A stretch of 64,000 nucleotides of DNA from Salvator merianae. Lineage: Eukaryota > Chordata > Lepidosauria > Squamata > Teiidae. The stretch is from assembly GCA_003586115.2 (NCBI GenBank), contig QVOM02000042.1, positions 32,578,855 through 32,642,854 on the forward strand, written 5' to 3'. Position numbers and translations under genes: made by a program. Positions 35,076 through 45,719 of the stretch are shown here, piece by piece. Numbering within the stretch: the first letter of the stretch is position 1; each line of letters begins with the position of its first letter. The notes under the pieces are model-generated. The model worked only from the letters and a program-made list of their open reading frames with translations. It did no database searches and was not told the DNA's origin.

Positions 35076-36217
35076 AAGTGCAATAAATATACCATGCAGA
35101 TCATTGGATATTTTTTCCAGCCCTAGACCAAAAGCTTCTTCTCACTGAAACAGCCAGCTTTTTATAGCTAAAATCCATACTGACAGAGAAGACAAATCCA
35201 AGGACAGTGGAAAACATGCAAGGTGAGGCAGTTATTAATGGAAGTGAAGATAATCACCTTTCTGGATGGCTCAAACTCTCAAGCAAGTGCAGTTGTAGGC
35301 AAGGATTGCAACACCTTATCTCTGTTGTTCAGCATGTTTCCTGCAGTTCTAACACAAACCGCAGCTATTATACAAATTCTTCATAACAGTCAGGAAGCAG
35401 TGGGAACTGAGGAACGACCACATGGTCCAAAGTGTCCCACCCACTGAGACTCTTAAATATGCTAATTATTAGGTGGAATGATTGCTTTTTTATTTAGATT
35501 AAATAAAGACAGCCATTTCTAAGCTGTGAGAAGTCAAGACAGACACAGAATGATTCATGGCTGGATAATGACACTAAAGATTTGATCAATAATAAAATTT
35601 GTGGAGCATGTTAATTTAATGTTTAGTGCAAAGTTTAGTTATCAAGATTTATAGCATTCTTCAGCAAAGCTGGCAAACAAATACCAGATGCTGAAACTTC
35701 TTCATTAAATGCTATTAGGTTAAATTGTCTCTTGGAATTATTTGCGAGCTTTCATTTGAAAAACAGTAGGTTTGAAAGAGGCAGATGAAAAGACTTATTA
35801 CCTCAAATAATAAAAGGGAAGGAAATTGCTGTAACCAGGGAAAAAAAGAAACTAGAATAGAGGCAATAAAGCCCAGTAAACAGAGATGATAATGATAAAT
35901 GATAGTTTTAAAAATATAATCTACCCTTGATCTAATGCCTGTCTTTGAAATGTTAATTCATAGGCAGTGCTATTCATTACCATAAGTCCTTTGGATTTTC
36001 CCATGCTTTCAGAAGCATGGTCATCATTCTTAAGAAATTCCATGCCAGTTTGCAATATTCTGATTTCTTTTTCTGCATAAGATTACCCTTAAGGGGGAAA
36101 ATTCAAGCAATAAAATAAATACGGAATCATCAATGAAATATAATGAGTCTTAATTCTGCTTTTCATTATTTTTTCATTCACACCTTCCTGGCAAAATTAG
36201 CTTCAGTTTATGATGGA
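35076..36217. other. Unassigned AT-rich sequence
   Basis: No repeat, gene or RNA was recognised. It is one of the few kilobase-scale stretches in the middle of the window without a MITE. Confidence 0.5.
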
Positions 36218-36780
36218 GAAAGAATAAGAATATACAAAAAGTCCTGCTGCATCAGGTCACAGCCCATCTAATCTAGGATCCTGTCTCACACAGTGGTCCA
36301 CTACTAGCTTCCGGGCATTCTCAAATAGAATGCAAAGGCAAAACCCATACCTGCTCTCAACTTCCTACAGATGACCTTTAGAGGCATCCTGCCTGTCTCT
36401 CCAACCTGGATGTAGTAGCTAAGAGCTATTGATACACCAGTCCTCCATGAAGTTGTCTAACCCTTTCTTAAAGTTATCCAGGCAAGTTGCTGCCACCACC
36501 TGCTCTTGACTCCCTACCAGTGACCTATAGAGGCATTCTGCCTACCTCTCCAATGGATGTATCTAGGCATCCATTCTAATAGCCATGGATACACGTGTCC
36601 TCCAGGATTTGTCTCACCCTTACCTAAAGCCAACTGGACTATGTGTTTATGACTGCTCTGTTGAGTTTCCCATCACCTTTTCAATATTGTTCTCTAGCTT
36701 TTAGGGACATTACATTAGCTACTGAAAAGCATGTGGTCAGGACAAAGGAGAGTTTTAACGGCAGCATCCTTTAGGTAGAT
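36218..36780 (-). mobile_element. CR1-clade LINE 3' end fragment
   Basis: CATCAGGTCACAGCCCATCTAATCTAG.ATCCTGTCTCACACAGT, preceded by a degenerate AAGAATA.ACAAAA block, is the reverse complement of the 3' untranslated end of the CR1-type LINE that also ends the long element at 43690. Two internal segments repeat in part (CTGCCT.TCTCCAA and ATGGATACAC types). No coding part is present. Confidence 0.65.
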
Positions 36781-36934
36781 TTTAGAAGAGATGCTTTCCC
36801 CTAACTTGTCTCGCACTGCTGGACAGCTCCTGTGGGACAGACAAACAATGTGGGTATTATACTTCTAGTTGTCAAATAGTAGGAAATGGCTGACTTACAT
36901 GAAGCCCTTCTAATCACCTTAAATGGGATACGCA

Positions 36935-37040
36935 ATGATAGGTTTCCAAGCCTATCTTGGGTGCTGGCTTCAAACTGAGGCTGAATCATGATAGGTTTCC
37001 AAGCCTATCTTGGGTGCTGGCTTTAAACTGAGGCTGAATA
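36935..37040. repeat. 53-bp tandem duplication
   Basis: The segment starting ATGATAGGTTTCCAAGCC at 36935 is repeated at 36988 with one difference, so the duplication is recent. A flanking block TTCTAATCACCTTAAA.GG (near 36908) also has a relative near 37754, suggesting a dispersed element. Confidence 0.9.
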
Positions 37041-37331
37041 TAGCACCAAGAGGCAATATTCTGGAGAAAGGGCCCTTCAGAATATTAGCTGTTATCTAGA
37101 TAGTGCAGGGGACTATGCTATCTGTGAGCTTTTGGAGCCTGCACTTCTGGGTATTTTGTCAGCATGAAATACTTGGATGTACGCTATTGCAACCACCATG
37201 CATGTGTGGTTGCTTTTTTCTGAGCAATGTGCATGCACAGTGGACAGAACAACAAAGGCAAGTGATAGCACTATTTTGGGAAAATCCACCACAAGAGTTA
37301 GATTTTCCCAACATAGGCTACCATATATTTT

Positions 37332-37434
37332 AGGGGGGATATAGCATAGCTATGGTGGGATTGCCACAGATACATGTGGCAATCCCATCATAGTAGTGCT
37401 AAAATGATGCTATATTCCCCCCATCTGGATGCAG
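37332..37434. mobile_element. Hairpin end of an unclassified MITE
   Basis: GGGGGGATATAGCAT pairs with ATGCTATATTCCCCCC. Inside it, TATGGTGGGATTGCCACA pairs with TGTGGCAATCCCATCATA, giving a long hairpin that ends at GGATGCAGCC. The GGATGCAGCC end matches the foldback MITE at 10439-10798. The other end of the element was not located. Confidence 0.5.
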
Positions 37435-37577
37435 CCCGAGAATGACAAATCCTGCATCATATGGCTTATGGCTTTAAGTTGATGGGAATTCCATTTTCAT
37501 GTCTTCTAGGCTCAATTCAAAATCAAGTATAATTTTAAAGTCATATTTTGTCCCTGGATTCTGAAGCAAAAATCTGT

Positions 37578-37604
37578 GTTTTTGGTGTGTGTGTGTGTGT
37601 GTGT
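37578..37604. repeat. (TG)n microsatellite
   Basis: About thirteen dinucleotide units with one TC interruption. Confidence 0.9.
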
Positions 37605-37917
37605 CTGTGAAACAAAAACTCAAATCATGAAAGTCCAGAGATGCTAGCTCTTTCATATTTTGTGATAGCCACTTTATCTACTATCTTTAGAAGCAATTCT
37701 TAATTGCTTCCAAATGTCAAATAGCAGAAGCTGAGTTGCTAGCATGTGGCTCTTCCAATCACCTTAAAGGGTATATACCAAAGACAGGCTTGTGAAGAAT
37801 GGAGCAGCAGGTCTGCTGACAGTTACTCCAAGTCAGTTGCACATCAACCCAGTTCCAAAGGTACCACATTATTGTCAATTTGCTAGCAAACCGAATTCAA
37901 GGTGCTAACACTAACTT

Positions 37918-38292
37918 GGGATCTTTTTACACTTTACACTAGCGAGCACTAGTGAAGTGCTTCTGCATTTCATGGTGGCCTTAGAAATTAGGAGCAGCCT
38001 ACAGCTGCTCCCGAGCACTACCTGCTGTGAAGTCCAAAATTGTGCTCTAAAGCTGTACCAGGAGCAGCTGAACTGGACATTGTGTGGTGTTCCCCATTGC
38101 CATGGCAGCAGCTGAAGTTTCCCAGTCACTGTCATGACACAGGATGCCAGCATTCACACTATGAATGCTCGTAGCCTGCTGCCAGTCTGTTCTAAGATCT
38201 CGCTGTGCAGATGGTCGCCATGCTCTGAGGTCTGTTCCACTGCAGAATAGGATAATTATGCTGTTCTACAGTGGAAAGTGTGAAACGGTCCT
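37918..38292 (+). mobile_element. Harbinger-like MITE, family E, copy 2
   Basis: About 375 bp from GGGATCTTTTTACACTTTACA to GTGTGAAACGGTCC. The left hairpin is CACTAGCGAGCACTAGTG. The right hairpin is GCAGAATAGGATAATTATGCTGTTCTAC. The middle shares GCTGTACCAGGAGCAGCTGAACTG with copy 1 at 34202. The left edge is uncertain by a few bases. TSD is not preserved (flanks 2/3 at best). Confidence 0.7.
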
Positions 38293-38510
38293 TAAAAAGC
38301 CTAAACAACTTGGGACTCAAGTATCTAAAGAAGCACCTCCTCCCATATAAGTCTGCCTGTCACTTAAGTTTAGCCAGAGAAGATCTCTCGGTAGTGCCAT
38401 CCCATTATTTTTTTTTAAGTTTAAATTTTGACAAGAAAAGTTTATTCAATTTCAAACCATAACAATACAGAATATATAATTTACATACAGATGCATAATG
38501 ATGAATATCT

Positions 38511-38565
38511 TCCTCCCTCCCCCCCCCCCTCCCTCCCTCCCTCCCTCCCTTCTTTCCTTCCCCCA
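38511..38565. repeat. (CCCT)n-like C-rich microsatellite
   Basis: A C run followed by CCCT units and CTTTC variants. Confidence 0.9.
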
Positions 38566-38646
38566 CTTCTCATCCCAGAATCTTCTATTGGGGGTGATGT
38601 AATTTTTAAATTTATTTTGCCACATTTCATGTCAGTCTGTCCAATA

Positions 38647-38649
<3 letters not shown>

Positions 38650-38689
<40 letters not shown>
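38650..38689. repeat. (TA)n microsatellite
   Basis: About twenty TA units. The family B MITE begins at its right edge, and TATATATA resumes after that MITE, so the MITE inserted into a TA array. Confidence 0.95.
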
Positions 38690-38691
<2 letters not shown>

Positions 38692-39434
38692 GCCTGTTCG
38701 CACCTTCCATGCTAGACTGGGCTAATTAGCCCAGTCTAGCGTGAAACAGACTCCATCGTGCAGACACCGCATGCACTATGGGGCCTGAAAACAGACCCCA
38801 AGCTGGATAATGGCGTTCGCCAGTGTGAACGCCATCATCCAGCCTGATGCTCACCACACAGCGGCCAGCAAGCATCAGGCTGCTGCCATAGCGACCGGGA
38901 GGCCCACGCAGTGATGATGTCATCACAGCGCGCCACGCAGGCCTCCCGGTTGCCTTGGCAGCAGCTTGACATTTTGTAGGCCGCTGCTGCGGCGACCGCC
39001 ATTCACGCCCGTGATTGGGCAGCAGAACACCGGACGGGGAGCAGCGCCGCCTCGTCCAGCGTCCCTGGCCTGATCGTGGCGGCGTGGGGTCCATTGGAGC
39101 CTCGTACGGGCCCATTCAGGCCCGTGCAAAGCGCCGGACTCCATTGCCCATCATGCATTGCATGATCACATGATCACGCAATGCATGCAGGGCAGGCTGA
39201 TTGCCCTGAAGATGGCCGTCGCCAGGTAAGTGCGGATGCATGCTTACCGGAACCGAACCTGATCGCGGTGGTGGGAATGCGGACTGCATACTTCCTCACC
39301 ACAGCTGGTTGGGTTCCGATAAGCATTGGGTGGGGGTGGGGGAATTTAAGGTGAGCTTGGGCCAGACGCAAGTGCGGATCCTCCACACTAGCATGCGTCC
39401 CGAAGCTCACCTTTCCCCAAGTGCGAACAGGCCC
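38690..39434. mobile_element. Harbinger-like MITE, family B, CpG-rich, 745 bp
   Basis: It begins GGGCCTGTTCGCAC and ends with its exact inverse, GTGCGAACAGGCCC, a perfect 14-bp TIR pair. TAT flanks both sides, but inside a TA array, so the duplication is not independent. A perfect 30-bp palindrome (38711-38740) starts 21 bp from the left end. Further hairpins: GATAATGGCGTTCGCC with its inverse (about 38808-38841) and GCTGCTGCCATAGCGACCGG..., which folds against CCGGTTGCCTTGGCAGCAGC (about 38879-38967). The many intact CpGs and the exact termini suggest it is among the youngest elements here. It is non-coding. Confidence 0.85.
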
Positions 39435-40793
39435 TATATATACACACAGTGTCTCAACACCTTCTTGTTTCTTCATTTCCACTAAACAGAATTTGATATT
39501 TGCCAAAATTTACATACAGTTTCTTTCCCTTCCATTTTTTTTGTTGTTTAGTAATAAATTCATTCAATATTGTTTCCCATTGTTCAACATAACAGTCTGA
39601 TATAGATAAACATTTAGGGTATTTCCAGTTTTTAACAACCATGTATTAGGTTTAAAATATTAAGTAGTGTAATAATATTTTAGTTGGTTCCTTTAAATGT
39701 AACCCTGTGAAATCATGTAACATGGTTATATTCATTATTTCTTGATGAATTTGGTTCCAAAAATGCTTGACTTTGGGTAATCACATATGAAAATCCGTGG
39801 GAGTTTCTTCACAACTCCTCCACCACCCTAGGTTCTGAGATTGGTAGTACCATTTCTATTAAATGTTAAAAGCGTAATGACGTCTCCTCTGAAGCACGTC
39901 CGGCCCCCTCACTGTATATATTTAGATGCATAGTGAAGACAGATATCTTTAGTCTGGCCTTTGAGAAATAGCTCTCCTTCCCTTCCAGGCACTGCTCATT
40001 CTTTTAGTCAGATTCATTTTTAATTGCATTTTTGTTGTAAGCATGCAAGAGAAGTTCCAAACCAAATGTGTTAAGCTTCTCTCTGCAGACAATTAAGTGC
40101 TTTGGACAAACAAACCTCTAGTTGGATCAAACCTGAAAGTACTTGCAGAATAACCAAAGACAGATTGGCCATGAACAGAGGGTCTCTTGTTTAAGCCAGG
40201 TAGCTGGATTTCTGTCATTCCACTGGAGGCTGCCACAGAGCAATGCTGGCATGGTCATCAGAGCAAGCTACTCATTTACTAGCCTCTGATCATGTAGTGG
40301 AACAAGGACAGGTGACTGACGAAGCATTTCAGTGAATGGCAGCCAGTGAGAGAAAACAAAGAAAGAACAGAGAGAAGTTTGGGTGTATTTCCTGCCATAA
40401 AGGAGGATGGGGAAGCAGTAAGAAGGATTTGGTACCTTTTTTTCTCTCTCTTTCTCAACTCCTGTCTATTGGTTCTCACCCCCTTTCCATTTATTGATTA
40501 CAGCTGGCCCAGATTTGCATCTTGTTCTCGGCCAAGATCTGCACACCTCCTTTTCTAGTGTTTAACACTGGCCAACTTGATATCTAGCTCTATAAAAAGA
40601 ACTGGTCCCACAGTTGCTGGAGCAACACTACTGCTTCCATGATATTGCAGTTGGCAGTTGACTGATTACCTCTTTTTTCCCCAGGCTAACCACAGATACT
40701 GTTAGCAGATCTGGTACGATAGAAATTCCCCAAAATTACAGTGCTTTCTTCCGAAACAAGTTCAGTTTGAGTAGAAAGCTTTCCCTCTTACAA
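39435..40793. other. Unassigned sequence
   Basis: No gene or repeat was recognised. Confidence 0.5.
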
Positions 40794-40801
40794 CCATACA
40801 T

Positions 40802-41882
40802 TAGGGGTGTGCACGAAGGCACTTTTCCCCTTTCGCTTCGCATTCCTGCGAAGCTACGGGGCTTCGTTTTCGCACGAAAAAAATATGTGCGAAAATGAAG
40901 CCCTTCGTGTTCGCGGAGAAGATTTTCGCCCCGACCTGAAGCAGAGGAATCAAGGCGAAGAAAAGATCCTTCGCCTTGATTTCTCTGTTTCCGACGGCGC
41001 TCGCCTCTCTCTCATTTCCCCCCCCCCCAGTCTGTCAGTGTGCGCGTGGGACTGACAGACTAGGGGGAATGAGAGACAGCGAGCGGGAGAGGAGGGAAAC
41101 CCCTTCCTTTCGCTGATCGCCCTCCTCTCCCGCCGGCTGAGTCAGGCGGCGACGGCAGAGGACGAAGAATAAGGGAAAGGAAGGGAAACCCCTCCTTTCA
41201 CTGATCGCCCTCCTCTCCCGCCGGCTGAGTCAGGCGGCGACGGCAGAGGACGGTGAATAAGGGAAAGGAAGGGAAACCCCTCCTTTCACTGATCGCCCTC
41301 CTCTCCCGCCGGCTGAGTCAGGCGGCGACGGCAGAGGACGGTGAATAAGGGAAAGGAAGGGAAACCCCTCCTTTCACTGATCGCCCTCCTCTCCCGCCGG
41401 CTGAGTCAGGCGGCGACGGCAGAGGACGGTGAATAAGGGAAAGGAAGGGAAACCCCTCCTTTCACTGATCGCCCTCCTCTCCCGCCGGCTGAGTCAGGCG
41501 GCGACGGCAGAGGACGGTGAATAAGGGAAAGGAAGGGAAACCCCTCCTTTCACTGATCGCCCTCCTCTCCCGCCGGCTGAGTCAGGCGGCGACGGCAGAG
41601 GACGGTGAATAAGGGAAAGGAAGGGAAACCCCTCCTTTCACTGATCGCCCTCCTCTCCCGCTCGCTGTCTCTCATTTCCCCTAGACTGTCAGCACGCGCG
41701 CTGACAGCCTAGGGGGATGAGACAGAGGCAAATTGCGAAGGTCCCGAAATGCATCAAAAGTTGAGGGACCTTCGCAATTCGCATTTCCTGATCTTTGTTT
41801 CCCTTCGCATTCGATGCGAAGGGAACCAAATCACGAAATTCGTCGAAAATCCGAGTGGCACGAAACTTCGTGCACACCCCTA
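40802..41882 (-). mobile_element. hAT MITE with 88-bp minisatellite, copy 2
   Basis: 1,081 bp. It starts TAGGGGTGTGCACGAAGG and ends TTCGTGCACACCCCTA. It is flanked by CCATACAT on both sides (40794-40801 and 41883-41890), an exact 8-bp duplication. It is the same family as 32753-34046 but inverted: its left subterminal region (GCTTCGCATTCCTGCGAAG, then GCTTCGTTTTCGCACGAAA) is the inverse of copy 1's right region, and its right subterminal region (GGACCTTCGCAATT, CCCTTCGCATTCGATGCGAA) the inverse of copy 1's left. The middle differs: one decayed 144-type unit (about 40930-41070), then the 88-bp array. It is non-coding. Confidence 0.88.
41094..41660. repeat. 88-bp minisatellite
   Basis: Seven phases marked by CTGATCGCCCT at 41113, 41201, 41289, 41377, 41465, 41553 and 41641, spaced exactly 88 bp. 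Units contain CGCCGGCTGAGTCAGGCGGC and AAGGGAAAGGAAGGG and are nearly identical except the first. Near-perfect identity implies recent expansion or homogenisation. Confidence 0.97.
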
Positions 41883-42160
41883 CCATACATTTGCTTCAAG
41901 CCTTCCATTGAGGAAGAAGGCTATTAATGCTCTAAAATTATAAAAGCACCTATCGAGAGAATCTTCTTTGAGAGTCACAGTGGACGCCCTCCATGTACTT
42001 GCTTGCTACATTTTCCAGGACTTGAGGGACAAGTCTCATGTATAAACCTTTGGAAATCTGACTCATTCAAAGGCAAATACAAGATCTTTCTGGCTTGGCA
42101 GGTTTTACCTCTTGCTTTCAAGCAATATGCTTTCTAGTCAGTATGAGACTTGGTTGGTAG

Positions 42161-42650
42161 CACTGGCGTAGCAAGGGGGGGGCGCGGGTGGCGGTGCGCA
42201 CTGGGTGGCGCCTTGTTGGGGGCGGCGGCCGCCTTTGACTTGGGCCCTCCCGCCCGCCCTGCGTCCGGTTTGCCTTTAGTCGGCTTACCGGTACGTCCGC
42301 CGCTCGCTCGCCCCGCCCGCCGCTCGCTCGCCTCGCTCGCCCCGCCCGCCGCTCGCTCGCCTCGCTCGCCCCGCCCGCCGCTCGCCTCGCTCGCCCCGCC
42401 CGCCGCTCGCCTCGCTCGCCCCGCCCGCCGCTCGCTCGCCTCGCTCGCCCCGCCCGCCGCTCGCTCGCTCACCGTGCCTGCTGGCGTGCGCGCGCGCGGC
42501 CATCATCACGGCGGCAGCGGGAGTAGGCAGCTGCAGGGCGGGGCGTCCTGCAGGGCGGGGCGGGGCGTCCTGCAGGGCGGGGCGGGGCGCCCTGCTCAGC
42601 TGCCACCGTTTGGTCCGCCCCGGGTGGCGGAACATGTAGCTACGCCACTG
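42161..42650. mobile_element. GC-rich hAT MITE, second family member
   Basis: 490 bp, starting CACTGGCGTAGCAAG and ending AGCTACGCCACTG. It is flanked on both sides by GTTGGTAG (42153-42160 and 42651-42658), an exact 8-bp duplication. Termini are of the same (G)TGGCGTAGC type as 25484-26313. The interior is CpG-rich, with a CGCCCGCCGCTCGCTCGCCT array of roughly 24-28-bp units at about 42297-42470 and GCAGGGCGGGGCGGGGCGTC repeats at about 42534-42590. Reading frames on both strands are compositional artefacts. Confidence 0.87.
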
Positions 42651-42864
42651 GTTGGTAGGACACAAAAAAGGGGGAAAGATGACATAGGTCAGGTGAACAT
42701 ATAAAAAGCTGGATTATAAGGGATCACTTGCTATGTGCACTGCACAAAGTTGTATATGGCATTAGATATGCAACACAATATGGCATAGAATTTTGGCACA
42801 AGTTTGGAGAAGATATGACTAAGTTGGGTTGCCTGTGTTTTGAAGGGCTTGCCAGTGGATCTAT

Positions 42865-43320
42865 GGGCTTGTTCACATTTGACAGCCTAGAATGGTATAT
42901 TAATACCATTCTAGGCTGTACAAGACTCTGTGGCATGATGGCCATTTGCACTACAAGGGCAGGATCAGCTTTGTACTCATAATGTGGATGGATGGCCTAA
43001 CTACCATGTCAACAGTCATGGCAATGTCCGGTTGTTGCCATGGCAATTGGAGGTGTGGCACGTGCATGCACAGCTGCAGCCACAGTCACACTGTGCTGCT
43101 GACTCTAAGCATTCACACCAGGAAAAAGGTAGAAATGCTGCTGACTGGGAACGAACTAGCCACTCCTGGTCAAGCTGTGGATAATGATTTTGTTGTCCAC
43201 AGCTAGTAACATTCAGGTGCCTCTGTAGCCACTCCTGGACACTATGGCAGTGGGGCAATGCAGATGCGCTTAACTGGTGAGCATCTGGACACTCACTAAG
43301 GGTAAAGTGCAAATAGGCGC
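42865..43320 (+). mobile_element. Harbinger-like MITE, family C
   Basis: 456 bp, beginning GGGCTTGTTCACATTT and ending AAAGTGCAAATAGGCGC. TAT flanks both sides (42862-42864 and 43321-43323), an exact 3-bp duplication. A near-perfect 36-bp palindrome on CAGCCTAGAATGGTAT lies 18 bp from the left end (42883-42918). The right half includes GGATAATGATTTTGTTGTCC and CACTCCTGG motifs reminiscent of family E. Confidence 0.8.
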
Positions 43321-43323
43321 TAT

Positions 43324-43689
43324 ATTGCATGTTTGGAAAGTAGTGTAAAAACTGAGTTTTGGATCCACAATATTTGGACCATTCTAGTACAGACCATTAG
43401 TAGATGTTTGGGTGCAATATAAAATTATGAGAGGCTCTAATATGCTGAGAGCTTTGAAAGAAAGAAAGCTGTCATCAAAATACAGGGCTTATTATCTAGG
43501 GCTGACCTGCTTCTTCGCAGACTTTTTCCCTACACAAGGCTAGAATATATGCAGAATTAGAATGATTTTACCCATTTCACACAAAACTGGGAATCAAGTT
43601 AATGAAGTGCTTGACCTTTTATACACTCAGTTCTGCAAAAATTAGGTCAGTTAGCTTGTGAAAGAAAGAGAGAGAGAGAGAGATCTGGA
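43324..43689. other. Unassigned sequence
   Basis: No gene was recognised. A short (GA)n run lies near 43666-43682. Confidence 0.5.
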
Positions 43690-44112
43690 TAAGGAGTCAT
43701 TTTATAAGAACAAAAGAGCATAGAACCTGTTGGATCAGCCACAGCCCATCTAGTCCAGCATCCTGTCTCACATAGTATCCTGTCATTTTCTTCTGAGTAT
43801 TCTTAAGCAGAAGACAAAGGCAAAACCTTCACCTGCTCTCAACTCCCTGCAAATGCCTTTAGAAGCATTTGCAACCTGGAGATGATACTTAGGCATCATG
43901 TGTTTCCAACCTGGAGATGATACTTAGGCATCAATTAATGGAAACTCGTCTCCATGAATTTGTCTAATCTTTTCAAAAGCTATTCAGACTGAATACTGTC
44001 ACCACATCTTATAGTAGTTCTAATTCTCCTGCCCATCATCTTCTTAGAGTGCCCCCTCCCCCAGTTCTACTATTGTGCAATAGAGAAAAACATTTTTCTC
44101 TATGTACTATTT

Positions 44113-45371
44113 CTACATCATGCAAAATTTGCACACTTCAATCATGTCATCTCTTAAATACTGTTTTTCAAGGCTGAAGAATCTGAGATGTTGCAAACTG
44201 ATTTCATCAGGGAGGGTGTTCCAGCCCCTTGATCCTTCTGGTTGCCCTTTTCTGTACTTTTTCCAGTTCCACACTATCCTTACTGAGGTATGCGAACCAG
44301 AATTGCACATAACATCCATAGATTTATAAAGAGGCATAATGATATTTATCAACTTGTTTTCTATTCCCTTCCTAATTATCCCTAGCACTGAATTTGCTTT
44401 TTCTTGTTTTTTTAACTGCTGCTGCGCTTTGGGTCAACACCTCCATTGAGCTGTCCACAAGAACCCCAAGATCCCTAGTCTATCACAGAAAGCTTATCCC
44501 ACTTCAGTTTATAGATGTAATTGCAGGTTTTCTTTGCCCTATTTTGCATTACTTTGCACTTACTAAAACTGAAGCACATTTGTCACTTTGTTACCCATTC
44601 ACCTAATATAAAGAAAAGGTTGTCTGAAGCTCTTCAAAATCACTTTCAGTTTTTACTATCCTCAGTAATTTAGGGTTGTCAACAAACTTTGTTATCTCAC
44701 TACTTACTCTGCTACAGGTCCTAATACCACCTTTTACTTACTTCCTTGAGAACTGGCCATTTATTAGTACTCTCTGTTTCTTTAGTCAGTCACCAATCTA
44801 GGACAGGACCTGTCCTCTTATTCCATGACTGATGAGTTTATTCATAAGCTTTTGATGAAGAACTTTGTAAAAAGCCTTATGAAAGTTCAGATAGACAATG
44901 CCAACTGGATCACCATTAGCCATTTGCTTGTTGCTTCTCAAGGAATTCTAACAAGTTAGTAGGGTATAATTTACTTTGTAGAAACCATGTTGATTTTCCT
45001 TCAGGAATGCTTGCTTCTCTACCAGCATATTAATTTTATCCTTTATGATAGTTGTTAAATCAACTAGTTTGTAATTTTCTGGATGACTCCTGGATTCTTT
45101 TTTGAACGTTGGTGCTACATTTCTTATCCTACAGTTTTTAGACACAGAAACTTATCTTAGGGAAAGCTACTTTATTTAGAAAATCAGCAATTTCACATTT
45201 GGGTTCTTTAACAACATTCAGATGAATGTTATCTGGTCCCAGTAGTTTGTTAGCATTTAGTTTATCTAGAAACACAAGGACTTCCTCCTCTGTTACCTCT
45301 ATCCATTTTAATTCTGACCTACCTCCCCACAGATGTATGCCCTCTGTATTCCTCAGTGAAAACAGAGGCAA
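44113..45371 (-). pseudogene. CR1 reverse transcriptase pseudogene
   Basis: Minus-strand pieces follow the CR1 reverse transcriptase in order. 45138-45371 includes VTEEEVLVFLDKLNANK and GPDNIHLNVVKE (family usually SPGPDGI). 44948-45145 includes NYKLVDLT and ENQHGFYK (family usually NYRPVSL and QHGF). At 44675-44686 the catalytic FADD box reads FVDN, followed by PKLLRIVKT, so the second aspartate and its neighbourhood are lost. 44113-44200 reads RFFSLEKQYLRDDMIEVCK, the conserved C-terminal domain. The pieces are in different frames with stops between. Enzyme activity is impossible. Confidence 0.82.
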
Positions 45372-45719
45372 TTAATTTGTTTGGTCTCTCTGCAATCTCC
45401 TTGTCCTCTTTAATTATCCCTTTCTGTCCATTGTCATCTAATTATCCAACTGCTTTTCTGGTTGGATTCCTACTTCTGTTGTATTTGAAGGAGTTCTTTT
45501 TTTTATGTTTTAACAAATGTGCTTCTCTCTCTCTCTTTCTTCTTAGCATTCCTGATTACTGCCTTGCATTCGTTATACCAAAATTTATATTTCTTCTTGT
45601 TCTCCTCATTAGTGCCAGCTTGTCCACTCTGTTGCCATCTCTGTCACTTTCCCATATCCAGCCTTTTCTTCTAGTGTTCATTGCAGATGCTGTCTTTCTC
45701 CTGTGTTGTGGATAAATTC

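Noticed and set aside
38726..39144. Frames of 129 and 73 residues on the minus strand
   Set aside because: They lie wholly inside the GC-rich family B MITE and have no recognisable domain.
42134..42704. Alanine/arginine/serine-rich proteins on both strands
   Set aside because: They translate a CpG-rich tandem array inside a hAT MITE bounded by exact 8-bp duplications.
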